Source: Diogma glabrata | Taxonomy: Eukaryota; Arthropoda; Insecta; Diptera; Cylindrotomidae | Direction of reading: 5' to 3' | DNA: 64,000 bases | Assembly (NCBI GenBank): GCA_963693315.1 | Contig: OY856186.1 | Location: forward strand, 459,419,360 to 459,483,359 | Shown: positions 36,571-49,324 of the stretch, in pieces | How positions within the stretch are numbered: the stretch's first letter is position 1 | Layout: every line of letters starts with the position of its first letter | Notes under the pieces: generated by a model | The model's input: the letters and a program-made list of their open reading frames with translations, nothing else | The model's database searches: none | What the model was told of the DNA's origin: nothing | Made by a program: the position numbers and the translations under genes

Positions 36571-37983
36571 TATGGGCTGATCACCCCTATATAAAACTAT
36601 TTGATTAAATTAAGTTTTCTATAGTGAAGTTCAACCATAATAATGAATGAATAGAAAATTAATAAATGTATTGCAGGTACTAATGCTCAGCCACTTTCTT
36701 CTTGGCAACATGAACGATACAAAAAAAAACATGCATAGGAAAATTTTGATGACGGCATTAATTTATTTAGGTGATTAAACTGCTCGTGATATTATATAAT
36801 CATCATTTGAATTAATTTAGAAAAATATCGATACATGGTTTTTCCGATGAATGATTTTTATAGTATTATAAATGAGAAATTCTAACTGAGGTTTTATATC
36901 TTCTTAGATTTTGTTTGACAAATTTCTTAGAGGATATAAGGATTGTTAATATTTAGAAAGTATATGATTAACAGAGATCACAATTTTAGTTTTCGTTAAG
37001 AAATCATGCTTTTCTAATAAGTTCCTTATATAAACTATCTAATCCAGAACAATGGCATTGCTTATTTGTAGCCGTAGAAAACCACCGACAACGTTTTACT
37101 ACGAATTTTTTTTTGTATTGGATTTTTCAAAACAATTGATTATCTATAAATCTAACAATGTTACTGATTAAATAACAAATAATTTAATCACTTCAATAAT
37201 GATAATTTATAAATAATTTAAACAAAGTTGTCGTTATTTTTTCGGTAAACAAATTTATGGTTCTACTTATCTGACTCGATACGAATAATTTATTGAAATA
37301 TAAATTCAACAACAAGTTTTAACAACTAGTTATTGTACCTAAAGATTGATTAATTATACTTAATAATTATAAGATTTTAATAAATGGATGTGACAATATG
37401 TATTGAATTTTTTATTAGATGTCCATATGATCTCACTGTATTATTAGATTTATTTTTAAAATGCTATTGCACTTATTCAAATAACCTTACATATAGCAGA
37501 ATTATTATACCAACACATAAACTAAAACTAATTTATAATAATTCCTTTAAAGTTAATTTAATTTGTTAAATAAATACAAGGGCGAAATAATAAAATCTGC
37601 CGTAGTAAGTAAAAAACGAATATTTTTAAAATTACTCTTATAAATCGATGGTTTCTTTCTACTGTGTTTGCTGTGAATGTAATATCCAGTGTATTTATCA
37701 ATATTAAAAGCTTACTACTTTCAGGATAATCCTTGTAAATAAAAACTCAAAGTTCTACCACCTACGTTTAACGATTTTTCATTTTCATAATAATTTAAAA
37801 CCAATAAAAATAGTGTAAATTCTATTAATTTTGTTTCTATTTAAGTATGATTGTGTTGATTTTTTGAAATATAAAAACAAACTTAAAATCATGATAACAT
37901 TTAAAAAAAATTTCTTAGCAGATGAAGGATAAAGGTTTTGATAGTTAGAACATGCAATGCGAATAAGATAACAATGTAGATGC
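36571..37983. other. AT-rich noncoding DNA, nothing recognised
   Basis: No supported feature. Confidence 0.45.
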
Positions 37984-38098
37984 AAATAATTTTGTTTAGG
38001 TATAGAAATAATGTTTTCTGCAAGTTTTCTATGGTGTACCAGACGCACACCCTAGAAAACTTGCAGAAAGCAATATTTGAATACCTAAAAAATTATTC
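37984..38098. repeat. Hairpin with ~55-bp imperfect arms (miRNA-like or tiny MITE)
   Basis: Arms 37984-38038 and 38045-38098 pair along their length, including ttctgcaagttttcta with tagaaaacttgcagaa and a further block ttaggtat with atacct(aa). The loop is only about 6-10 nt. The structure has a few mismatches and bulges like a pre-miRNA foldback, but it is longer than most insect pre-miRNAs. A small palindromic MITE is equally possible. Confidence 0.7.
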
Positions 38099-38552
38099 GT
38101 TTCTGTGTCGATCGAACTCCAGGCCAGGATAGTACAAACCATGTATTATGTCAAATACCTTCTTACAAATTGGCTTTGTAAAAATTTCACACTGATCTGT
38201 TCTAGACAAGAAAACAATAATCTTAATGTTGTTATCTTGTAACGAGATCAGGACTATCACAAGAAATCATGACGCTCTTAGGATACGAAAATGCCATATT
38301 TTAGTCTAAGGTTTTTTTAATACAATATTAGGCCTGTTTTGATGTGAAATATTAGTTAAAGTCTCTAAATACCCGAAGATGCAATTCTATTTAATGTAAA
38401 GAGAAAAAGCGTTTCTTTAAAAAAAATATGAACATAATAATTATAATAATTTAATTTTAGAAGTTGGAAATTAAAATTATCAGAGGGATTGTCTCTGATA
38501 ATTAAGAAAATTGATTTATTTATTTATTTATATTTTACAGAAATCGATTTAG
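38099..38552. other. AT-rich noncoding DNA, nothing recognised
   Basis: No supported feature. Confidence 0.4.
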
Positions 38553-39650
38553 TTATTACTTCGTAAATATTACATTCATGAGCTAAAAGTGAAATTCTTA
38601 CCCCCACTTTTTTTGGCATTTCTCGACTTTTTGGACCTACAGATTCTAAAAAAGCCAAAAAAATGTATGTCTGTCTGTCGGCCGTCACAACCGACGACGA
38701 TGTTGTCAAGTGTGTCAAAAGAAAGATTTTTATTTCTTTTTTTACCCAATTTTTTGGAAAAAAATTAAATTAATTATTTGTACGACATAAAATTTTATTA
38801 TTATTATTGAGAATTATGGCATTATAAGTTTGACAAAAAAATGTTCTCAAAAGAAAGAGTTGTGTGTCAAACGAAAGATTTTTATTTATTTTTTTTCCCA
38901 ATTTTTTGGAAAAATAAAATTAATTATTTGTACGACATGAAATTTTATTATTATTATTGAGAATTATAAGTTAGTTAAAAAAATAATGTCAAGTGTGTCA
39001 AAAGAATGATTTTCATTTATTTTTTTAGAAAAAAATAAAATTAGTTATTTGTATGAAATGAAATGTATAATGAACATGAAATCATTATTTTTGAGAATTT
39101 TATTGCATTATAAGTTTGTCAAAAAAATATTGTCAAGTGTGTCAAAAAAATGATTTCATTTATTTTTTTAGATAATCTTTTGGAAAAAAAATTTAGCTGT
39201 TTGTTTACGTAAATATAATTGAACATGGACATTTTTGAATTTGTTATGGTTTTTGAAATATTTTTGGAATTTTGGAAAAGTTTCAGTTTTTGATTTTGTA
39301 AAAATTTTTCGAATATTTTTAGAATTTTGAAAAATCTTAAATTTTTGATTTTATTATAATTTTTATAACTAAGGAAAAATTTTCAATTTTTGATATCGCT
39401 ATAATTTTTGCAATATTTTTAGAATTTTGGAAAAAGTTTGAAATTTTGAATTTTTAAGAATTTTTGGAATATTATTAGAATTTAGAAAAAGTTTAAATAT
39501 TTGATTTTATTCTAATTTTTGGAATAATATTTAGAAATATTTTTGGAATTTTGAAAAAAGTTTCAATTTTTGATTTTGTAAGAGTTTTTGGGATATTTTT
39601 AGAATTTTGAAAAATTTGAAATTTTTGGTTTTATTATAATTTTGGAAAAC
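38553..39650 (-). mobile_element. 'Element A', copy 3, reversed and head-truncated
   Basis: On the - strand it carries the element A tail (gacagacagacatacattt, gccaaaaaaagtgggggtaa), with part of the last hairpin word deleted next to ttacttcg at 38553-38560. The ~138-bp units (reverse complement of gacaaacttataatgcc at about 38818-38834) and the AT-rich internal repeats (39210-39650) follow. It stops within those repeats; the ggaggggct head is absent. Confidence 0.75.
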
Positions 39651-39849
39651 AATCAACGTTAATGAATCTAACATCAAAATCAATGTTTAACGAATCTATC
39701 AAATTTGATCTACAGTTATTAAACGCAAAAGGTGAATATGATCTAGGTGCAACGATGCCTGAAGAGTGCTATCATCAGCAAAACTATGGATAGGATTAAT
39801 TGTTGAAACTAGTGTTGAAATTGTTGAAAATTAATTAATTGTTCAAACC
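39650..39849. other. Short noncoding segment
   Basis: Contains a segment (39710-39780) that weakly resembles LINE RT relic words on the - strand but is too short to assign. Confidence 0.3.
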
Positions 39850-40100
39850 CTTTCAGTGCACTGAAAGAAAAAATTTTACCATTTGGTTGGTGCAGTGATT
39901 CGGTTTCGATAAAATCACATTAGGTTGTTGTGTCTTTAATTCGGTTGGGGTGCCTTCAAATATGGTTTTTGAAGATAAGACAACCGAATTTGAGGTTATT
40001 GTGATAGGAAAAATTCGGTTGGCATAAAGGAGGTTGTAGTAACCGAATTTTTTAATTATTATTAATTAATTATTATTAATTGTTATTAACCGAATTACGA
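39850..40100. repeat. Cluster of 'aaccgaatt' motifs beside an 18-bp palindrome
   Basis: ctttcagtgcactgaaag at 39850-39867 is a perfect palindrome. Downstream, the 9-mer aaccgaatt or its complement aattcggtt occurs at about 39898, 39938, 39982, 40012, 40041 and 40088, in mixed orientation over 200 bp. This looks like subterminal repeats of a DNA transposon, which bind transposase in several families. The family is unknown and no ORF is present. Confidence 0.55.
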
Positions 40101-40224
40101 AACAAGACATCAATAGGTACACTTCTGCCTAGTGGACCATCTATCCAGGTGATAATCTAGTGCCGAAGAGGAGGGTCATGGGCAAAACTGTTACGTTATC
40201 CACTCCTTGTGACAGACATTTTTT

Positions 40225-40330
40225 CAAACTCTGAAATTTTCGCTTGTACTACGTACGAGTCATTAAAATTTTTTTGATTTTTGATTTTACGAATTAAATT
40301 ATTTATAGAGAAATTGTATTATCAAACCAC
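40225..40330 (+). repeat. Diverged fragment of the 11881-13252 repeat family
   Basis: cgagtcattaaaattttttt and tgattttacgaattaaatta match the inner part of the left arm (about 12471-12523). Only this end of the unit is present. Confidence 0.6.
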
Positions 40331-43300
40331 ACTAACACCATTATAGAGCAACAGTTTAAAAGAATAGTGTACAACTAATAATTAGACTGGCAGCGGTCAG
40401 ATGATTTGTAGCATTTTAATTAAAACTTACATATTTGCAAACTACGAAATTACCATTATATAAGATTTAACTAAAGGTAATCTCAACCACCAATCCACAT
40501 AGGCATGAAGAGCTGTTACAAATGCTTTTAAAATATTTTCCAACATACATAAATGTAAATCTACAAAATATGTTTATATGCATAAAACATAGATAACATC
40601 ATAAGATCTACAACTCAAACAAACCCAATTAGCTAATTTAAATGACAAACAAACAGAAATAGTTATAAATCTTTTCTTTTTTTATTAATATTATTATTAT
40701 TTATACAAACGAAATGAAATGTTTATGAGGTGAGGTTAACAATTCAATGTATGTATAAATTTTCATTTGTAATAATATAAAAGAAAATGATTTGTATTAT
40801 GTATGTGTGTATATTAATTTGAAGAAAACCGCAAAACTTAATGTTAATATGGAAAGGATTTGTGTTCTCGACTCTCGTATTGTAATAATTTTTGTCTAGT
40901 CAACAATAATATTAATAATTTTAATAAAAACATGAGTAAAATTATGCTTACGAGCGATCTCTATAAATTTTATTACTAATACAATTATTATTTGTTTGTT
41001 TTTAGTTTTATGTTATTTTCTTATTTATTGTAAAAGTATGTTACTCTGTGTAATAATTTTTAACTTACATATGTCATGATTATTTATTAAGCTAACAGCA
41101 ACAACAAAAAATAAATATGTACAGAAAATCAAAATTGGACTGTAATATGGTCTTACTTACATTTAAATTGATATTTATTAGTTTAAAGTAGATGCTTGAA
41201 ATATATGTGGGAAGTTTAGTTGAAAAGCCAAAGATGTTTTTTAAAATATTTATAAAATTTATATTAGCTTTAAACAATTTTACCTTCATGTTGCTATCGA
41301 CATCTAAACAAACAAAAATAGCATTTTACTCCTTCTATATATTTTCAGTTGACATTCAGATAAAACTTAAAATTTTCAACGACTTTTTTGAATTTATATA
41401 GCGCATTTTTTTTTTGCGGAATTTAAATATTACTGTTTCACTTTTGATAAATGGTTACTGAGCCTAAATACTATATGTGATGTTTAAACTGATAGTAAGT
41501 GAACCCGTATACTAATTTTAAATACTCTATGCCCCACATAAAGTTAACATCTCTAAATCGTTTTAGAAATTATGAGTGTCGAAATTTAATACAAGAGTAG
41601 CGTTATTATATCCTTGAACCTTTCGAAAATCTAAAAAAAATTTAATTCTCAAGCTAACCAACAACATAAACAATCAATAATAAATTTTTAAAAATTTCTA
41701 TTTAAGGTCTGTCTGAATTTTATAATGATAACTTAATTTATATTTTATATTTTTATAGTAACCAATATTTAAATTTGATTAAATGATATAATGAATCGAA
41801 CCATTATTATAATGTACATACACAGTAGATAAACCGATAGATATGTTTATAAAAAAATTGTAGTAATTTGATCTAATTTTCAAAAAGAAAAATTTAATTA
41901 TTTAGTTATTGTTCATTTTGATTGATTAGAGGGGTCGTGTTTCATAGATTTATTTGAGGGACAAAAATTTCTCTGATTAAGATTATGTAACCTTAAAATA
42001 TCTCTTTTGAATCACCAGTGATTTATAACGTGTAATATCTTAATGTTCAAATTGATTTAAATTTCATTTAAACAATTTTATGTTAGCGTTACAATTATCT
42101 ATCTTTTTATAGGTTAGTTCCAATGGAGCAATATATAAGTAGTTTTATATTGTTAAATTATAATAATTATAAGTTTGTCGTGATCGAGAAACGAAATTGG
42201 TTAATATTAAACTAATCAGTGGTCATAATTTATATGATTAAGAAATAATTATTCAAAACATAAATAAAATTAACCCAAAGATTTGTCATAATATTTAAAA
42301 AAATAATTGGTCTTAACGTAATCAATAATATGTAGTGCAATAGTAAACAATTAATTTCATAAGAGAATTTGAAATAAAAAATTTATAATTAAACACAAAT
42401 ATTTTGTAATGTTAAGAATATGTGTCAGCAAAGTATGTCCGTCCATAAGCAAAATATTTACATGTTTGTATATAAAACAAGTGCGTATCGATAAGAATTT
42501 TAATACAGCTCTCTCAATAGTTTAGTTAGAAGGTTCACGAAAGATTCGACTTTAAATTTTTATGCTTGTCGTTTCTTAATGTCGTTATAATGTCTACCAT
42601 GTTTATAACAAATACACCGTTTCTGTCAATCGAATAAATTGTCTTGGGCGAAAGCAAATAAACCAAAATTGAGCTATTTTCTTTGTTGTAATTATAATTA
42701 AAGTTTCATTATATTTTGATTCAAAATTGTGATAAGAATTATTGAATGTTATTATTTGGAACAGTAACAAGATATTTTTTATTGATTGCTTTATGTAATA
42801 CTTTTTTTGTATTTTTCTGTTTAACCATGATGAACTGTTTTTGTAAAGTATAATGAAGGGCACAAAAATTTAATGAACGAAAGGTATTTTTTAGAAATTT
42901 TATTGAATCTGAAATTTCATTAGATAATTGAATTTGAAAGAATGAAATAGAAATGTTTTGTAACTCTATAATATTTATTGTATGTAATTGTGACTGAAAA
43001 TTTTGCTTCTAATTTTCGTTCTGAGAAGATAATTTCGTTTTATCTGTTTATTGTTAACAAGATAGATTATGTTTTCATAATAAAATAGGTCTAGTCGTTT
43101 TGGTATTACCATTGATCTGGTAATGCTACATAAATATCATCATACACATGTTTTACATATTTTTTGTCCATACTTTTTTGTATCTCACATTTATCTATAT
43201 ACGATAAGTCTATATTGGTTTGAGTAACCCTGTTTTGGTGCTTATTTAAAACGTCAAACCAGCATTATTTTTGAATGGCACGGTATATCATATCCAAATT

Positions 43301-43811
43301 AATATATTTTCTTTAAAAATACGTAAATCTATTATGCGTTGCGTTATATAATAAACATATAAAAGTAATGTTATCTTTTTGTCGCCAAAAATAAATAAAT
43401 TTACAAATTGGGGCACATTTGATCAAATAAATGCATATAAAAAAATTACAAAACAGTAAAAATAATAAAAACTTAATACATAAGATAGCTCGGAATCTTC
43501 TTATTCCAATAATTTTGTTTTTAATTTAATTTATTTATTTAGACCAATTGAAAGTTTTTTTTTTGGTTATTCTTATACATAAAACCAAAGTCGATATTTA
43601 TGTATAGCGTTTCCTATTATTCTTATGTTATTTTCGCGTGGCTTTGTTGCCAAAAATGCCTTGAAAATAAATTGGAAGAAATGGAAAGTTGTAGAATAAA
43701 AAACAGTAGTTTTTTTGAAAGATTCATGGATCGAGCAAAATATTATTTGGAAAATTAACTTAAGATTTATTCATACAATTATGATTTATAGATCAGCGTC
43801 TATAATTTTTG
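40331..43811. other. AT-rich noncoding DNA
   Basis: A good - strand donor look-alike (aaat/gtaagtaag) occurs near 41160, but the frame before it is low complexity. No other feature recognised. Confidence 0.45.
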
Positions 43812-44240
43812 AAACCAAAAAAAATAATAGTAGGATGAAACCCATTGGAAAAGGAGGAGAATATTATAAAAATGAAAGGAAAAATAATTTACGAACGATC
43901 TGATGTCGGGAAGGGGAAGGGGTGAGTTTTTAAGGGTAAAAAACGGTTTATCTCGATTTTGTGGGTACAAAGTTGAATTTTTCACATAAATTTTGAGGTT
44001 ATGTGAAAAAAGTGTCCAAACAAAAGTTTTAGATCTTTTTATCACCTACAACTTTGCCATTTAACTTTTTTCCATAGGACTTTTAGTTTTGTCGGAAATC
44101 GAGATAAACCGTTTTTTACCCTTAAAAACTCACCCCCTTTCCCTTCCCGACCTCAGATCGCCGGCAATTATTTTTCTTTCGATTTTTATAATATTCTCCT
44201 CCTTTTCTAATTGGTTTCATCCTACTATTATTTTTTTCCA
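43812..44240. mobile_element. Foldback element with ~147-bp arms
   Basis: 43812-43958 and 44096-44240 are imperfect reverse complements. Shared parts include aaaataatagtaggatgaaa, ggagaatattataaaaat, gggaaggg, tgagtttttaagggtaaaaa and acggtttatctcga. The 137-bp centre contains tttttcacataaattttgag and atcacctacaactttg. Relatives are at 47285-47320 and 49560-49830. No ORF of its own. Confidence 0.8.
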
Positions 44241-45859
44241 CTTTTTATTATTTTTAAAGGCTTCTACTCTGGTCTATTAGTTCAAGCATTTCAGTTAGTT
44301 GTTGATTATTTGTTTTAATTCTCTGTAAAACTTTTGCTCTTTCAAATATTTTCAAAAGATTAAACATTTTAATAAAAGCTTAAAGCGCCATAACAACATA
44401 ATATCGAAGAAGAAACAATTTAAATTAATTAAAATTTAATCAGTGTCATAAACGGATTAACCATGTAATCTTTTTTCTTGTCAAGTCCATTATTGAAGTT
44501 TTTTAATGAAGTAAAAACAAGTTAATTTTTTTACGAGAAAGATATTTGAAACCGTAAAAAAATGTATGACTGAAAAAAAAATATTAATAATTTTATTCAT
44601 TGATATCTTTATTGCAAATTTGGTGTAAATAACATGAAAGTTTCTTACGTAATAAGAGAAAATCAAACATATACCAGCAAATACTAAATATTTATGAAAG
44701 GATGAAACAACTAATCGTTTAGTTTGTAAACATGAAAATTTTGTGCCGGTAGCCAATATTATAAAATTAACTTATTTATAAAAATTATAAACTTTTAAGC
44801 CAGGTTTACGGTTACAAAGCTCCATTTTCTGATTTTTATAACATCCGTATAAATTCCGCGGTTATATCAATACAAAGGAGTTTGTTGTATTGAATGTTTT
44901 TCTTACAAATTAGACAAAAATTTAATTCTGCGTTGTTTAATTCTAATTTGTTTCTATAATTCCAAAGCTTCTTTGCATTTTTAATTTATCGTTAGTTTTG
45001 TTTATTTACTAAACATTACATGCTAAGTGATCTAGCTCCTCCATTCCAAAAATGTTTGCACAAAAACTAACAAAATATATTACTCAAAATACATAAATCA
45101 GTAGTGAACCCTAAGTTCTATAAAACCCAAAATCTAATCCAAATAATGCAAATCCTGAATTTAAAAACAAACAATAAAATTTAAAAGGATTTCAATAGGA
45201 TTACATTGTATTACTATCACCTGTTCCACAATTACTTTATCTACCATATCACTTTGTTGTCGTAAAAGTAAAAATAGTAAATTAAAATGCAAGATGAAAT
45301 ATTTGAAATCGATAACATGAAGATATGGCATAAATTTCAACATATGAGATTCAATGACAATAAATAATCGATATATTTCTAATGTTTGGATAATAGAAAA
45401 TATACAACATTGCACTGTAAGTAGTTTTGATAGCAATAGTCTAGCTAAACTGTAAGTATAACAATATTTTTTTAGATATAATGTTAAAATTCGACAAGAG
45501 AATTGTAAATGATTTTTTCAGACACAGTAAATTAACTTTTGAGTTCTTAGATGTTTAACAAAAAAAATTAAAAATTTAAAAAAAAAAAAATTATTGATCC
45601 AATACAAATAAAATGAGTATGATAAACCCAATAACTTTTTTTCATTAATCGAATCAACATGTTTAGCATTGAATTCCACCACTTGACTCAATTTAATAGA
45701 AGAGATCTTCCAAAGACATTACTATTGAGTACAAAATATAATATAGTAGCATACTAGAACTTCTTCTACATACTAAAATCGTAAGCAAACAGATCAAACA
45801 GTTGTTGAGAAATCTAAAATCGTAATAAAATACAGTGGTCGAATCAGTTTTAGAATAGG
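44241..45859. other. AT-rich noncoding DNA, nothing recognised
   Basis: No supported feature. Confidence 0.45.
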
Positions 45860-45938
45860 ATTAATGTCCATAACCGACATAGTCTCACATACAGCTTTTC
45901 TACTGATAAGATAGGCTTACCGACTGAGCTATTTGCTC
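45860..45938 (-). repeat. tRNA-like SINE head or tRNA relic
   Basis: On the - strand, gagcaaatagctcagtcgg starts at 45938 and includes a perfect A box, tagctcagtcgg (45931-45920). An anticodon-arm-like stretch follows. The B-box region has decayed: ggtt and aatcc remain, with the middle altered. The cloverleaf is not intact, so this is a pseudo-tRNA or SINE head, from a different tRNA than the SINE at 5236. Confidence 0.6.
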
Positions 45939-46691
45939 TTTACTATAATTACACAAAGATGATAGATTAGCCTACCAGAGTGAATAACATTCCTGGAAAA
46001 AGTAGTAACTTACTTGATTAATTTTTGACAAATCATTCATTCTTAGTACAATTTAAAGTATCAGAGCCTGAACTATTTAAAGCTAATTTCCGTCCGTCCT
46101 GAAACTAAAGAAGAGGGTTGGCAGAGTTTTAGAGGTTTCTTAAACGTTTTGTTATTTCTCCAATTATTCTTAAAACATTTGATAAGAAGGAAAACTAATA
46201 AATGTTTTGGAGTTTCAAGATTAAATTAAATTTTGTACAAAATATTTTTAAAATGCACCAGAAGAAAATTTAAGAGTTGTTTGATGTAATTGATGAAACC
46301 AGTCGTGAGTTTAATGCTTAAACTTTAATATTTGATGTTGATCGTATCATATAGATATTAATTCCCTCTTTGTTTTTTTGTTTTTACTCAATTGAAACGT
46401 CTAACATATATGTTAACTTATTGTAAATGATATTAATTATTAATACAGATTCTCTTAATACACTGAAAACACTCATAGTCGATCTTTATTTCATTATACT
46501 TTTCATCAAGAAATGTTGTATGAAGCTATAGACGTTTTACAATTTAACAGCTCAGTTTATATATTTGCAGAATCTGGTTTTCATTCGGGCTAGATAATTA
46601 TGTATTTCCAAAAAATATTGAATCTACTGTATAATTTTTGTTGAATGAAATTTCATTTCTTTTTCTTTTCTTACATTCCGGTTTGACAACA
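45939..46691. other. AT-rich noncoding DNA, nothing recognised
   Basis: No supported feature. Confidence 0.4.
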
Positions 46692-46833
46692 ATGATATCC
46701 GGAAAACGATTATTAAAACAAAACAAAGGTTTGGTTATTTTATTTTATTAAAGTACATCAAGCAAGACGGGAAAATAAACAACGAAGAAGTAGCAAGGCT
46801 TTTTAAATCATTAAAAAAGATACTATGCTGCGG
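46692..46833 (+). pseudogene. Possible short coding relic, frameshifted
   Basis: One frame begins MISGKRLLKQNKGLVILF at about 46692. A shift in the T-rich run near 46740 joins it to LLKYIKQDGKINNEEVARLF, ending CCGQ and TGA at 46839. The DGKIN-EE spacing is loosely EF-hand-like, but the first loop Asp is missing. Residue mix is natural, yet the piece is short and has no splice sites. Very tentative. Confidence 0.2.
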
Positions 46834-47284
46834 TCAATGATGATGATTGAATAACAAATACTATTTATTTATTTTGGACTGGTTTATTATTTCAAGTAAA
46901 TTTTTATAAATCTTCATTAATTTGAATTGTTTTATTGATTTCTTTGACTTTTTTATTCAAGTTTAACTGTACCTTATCTCAAAACATATCCAAATCAACC
47001 AAACCAACCTTGTTTTGTTTAATTAAATCTTGGCAAACAAATAAAAAACAAAAAACATTTTTTTAAATAAATTAATAATACAAAAATTTTAATTAATTTT
47101 CTAAAATTCTTTAAGATGCAATAGTTTGCAATTTTAATAATATCTTTTCTTACATAAATAGAAATTTAAAATAAATGAATTTTCTTTCCCATTACTGAAA
47201 TATTTTATTCAATTAATAAGAAAATTTATTTGAAAAAATTGTTTGTTATTTATTTTATACGAAATGGAATTTTAAAAAGTTTAA

Positions 47285-47440
47285 AGCAAAAGTTGTAGGT
47301 AATAAGAAGGTCTATAAAGGTCCACGAAAATTCTCCTGTGCTGGAAATAGTTTTAAAAAAAAAATCAGTAATCTTTATTTTTGTTGAAACGTCTACTTTT
47401 AGATGGTGTAAAAAAATGAACATTAACATAACAATAAACA
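47285..47440 (-). mobile_element. Left arm of a disrupted foldback element
   Basis: Reverse complement of segments at 49325-49435 and 49645-49690. Shared on the - strand: catctaaaagtaga, aaaaataaagattactgatt, gcacaggaga, and tatagacct...attacc...acaactttt. The two arms now bracket the hAT-like insertion. Confidence 0.7.
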
Positions 47441-47469
47441 CGGAAACATTTTTCCAGGAAATGCGAAAG

Positions 47470-49226
47470 ACTGAAAAATATGGTTTGCAAATTTACCGAC
47501 ATTTTTAGTTACCGGTAATACGGGAAAAAAACCTTTTATAAAACGGTTAACCGGTAATTTAACGGTTATTTGCCGAAATTGTAAACTTTGTTCAACTTGT
47601 TTTAAATTATTAGTTTAAGCAAACTATTTATAACTTTAATTGGCGTGTAATAATAAATAATAACACTTTTGAAGAAGAAAAATTAAAAATAATTTAAATC
47701 TTCAAATTTTTCAAGGTTTTAGTTATTAAAATATTGGTGTAAGAAACACGTTGTCTATAAAGTGTTATTATTCAAGTTCGACCTTAGTTTAATACAAATC
47801 AGACCACCTTCTGCAAACATATGACACTTGTTATTCGTATGGTAAGTAATTTATTTTCTAAAAGCTTTCTCTAATCATTTGCCACGAATGTTTTGTTCTT
47901 GGTAAAAGTCAATTTAATTTTAAATAATATTTGTGAATGCCTTACGTCATTCTTCAGTATTGCTTTCCACAAAATGTTTATTAATTTTCTGTTCATTCAG
48001 CTCTTCTTTTATTGTTAATTCTGACAATGCTAATATGGACGCATTTAATCGATCACAATTGAAGTGCATACTTCTGAATCTGAGCTTGCGGTTTCAGATC
48101 AATCATTTAAATAGCCCACGCCGATTTCATGTGATGATTACCACATATTTTATACTTCGTAAGGCGCCTGTCCTTGACAAGCCCGAAAACTTTGGTTCTG
48201 CCATTTTTCTCGATTCGGCCAAGCTCCTAAAACTGCCGATTGCCCGAGATCTTGTAAATTTTTGTTTTTTTAACTATGGGGGTCGGAAATGTGATTAAGA
48301 ATATGAGGGTTACCTTGTCCGACAAAAATTTGTCTGATATTGTCTAGTCCGACAACCCAAACATACCGAAGTGTCAGTTGTCGGACGTGACAATAGCAGG
48401 TCATTTTGGTCGGACAAGCTTACCCTCGTGTTCTAAAACAAATTTCCAACCCCCACAGTTAAAAAAAAATGTGGTCGGGCAATCGGCATTTTTTGGAGCT
48501 TGCCGAACAAGGCCGATTGAGGAAAATCGCAGAACAAAAGCTATCGGGCTCATCAAGGACAGGCACTTTGTTTTTTCATAACCTTACCATGTTTTTAGAG
48601 GTTTTCTTCGAAACAACACAACTTTTCTAATTTTTTGCTATTACGAAACTTATTTCCTCGTGCTAAACATGAACAACTAATACAGCGCATAATCTTCTTT
48701 GTCTTCCAAAGATGTGTTTCTTCAAAAGATCTATTTCCCCTACATGAAATGTTTTATAACCGTTAGCTGAAGAAAATAAATACAATTGACGATAAGCATT
48801 AATCAAATATTCATCTTTTTTCCTAAGAGCAGCATCATCAGTCGTAATTGAATCAATGTTCTATTAAGTTTGAACATTTGAACATGTCGGTCAACAGCGT
48901 TAAAGATTTATCAGACAGCAAGAACCAGATTCCAAAAGCAGCATTTGCCATGAACGAACGAACATCATTTATCTACGTTTTATTACTTGCGGAAAACTGA
49001 TGGAATATTATTACTGTATTACTGTATAGGAATATTACACCGTATCTTTTGAGGGGCTTCCTCCTTTGATTTTTTCATGTCTTAAAATTTTTTCAATTAA
49101 ATAAGCATAAATATAAGTTCGTTTAATTTTTAGCGAAACAAAAAAATTGGAAATTAGCCGGTTTTTTGATAATGTGTTTTTGGGTGATTTAGGTTAACCG
49201 ATTAACCGGTATTGCAAGCCCTACTG
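47470..49226 (-). mobile_element. hAT-like element remnant
   Basis: The right end reads, on the - strand, cagtagggcttgcaatacc followed by ggttaatcggttaacc. A CAG-gggc-tGCAA end with repeated accggttaa words is what I recall for hAT-type terminal inverted repeats. The other end (near 47470-47580) has ggtttgcaaatttaccg, taccggtaatacggg and acggttaaccggtaattt, more diverged. A - strand coding-like stretch (48760-48990) reads FGIWFLLSDKSLTLLTDMF and, after a shift, ITTDDAALRKKDEYLINAYR. I cannot match it to a specific transposase domain. The left boundary is approximate. Confidence 0.55.
48171..48570. repeat. Nested palindromic element inside the hAT-like copy
   Basis: The left part (gcctgtccttgacaagcccg, then tctgccatttttctcgattc, aaactgccgattgcccga) pairs with the right part (cgggcaatcggcattttttg, cgattgaggaaaatcgcaga, cgggctcatcaaggacaggc). 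Outer arms are about 120 bp. The centre has further inverted gtccgaca and tgtcggac words. It is richer in G+C than its surroundings. The + strand frame across the left arm (47933-48298) is probably not a gene. Confidence 0.75.
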
Positions 49227-49324
49227 AATAAACTTGATTTTAAAGCGTTATTTTTCAATGATTGTTTAAAAATATTCATTATTTGTTAAAATTTACCGTC
49301 GAAATCCATAAAAATATAAATTTT

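Noticed and set aside
47933..48298. 121-codon + frame, the longest in the window
   Set aside because: It overlaps one arm of a palindromic element nested in a hAT-like copy, runs against the apparent coding direction, and has no recognisable domain.
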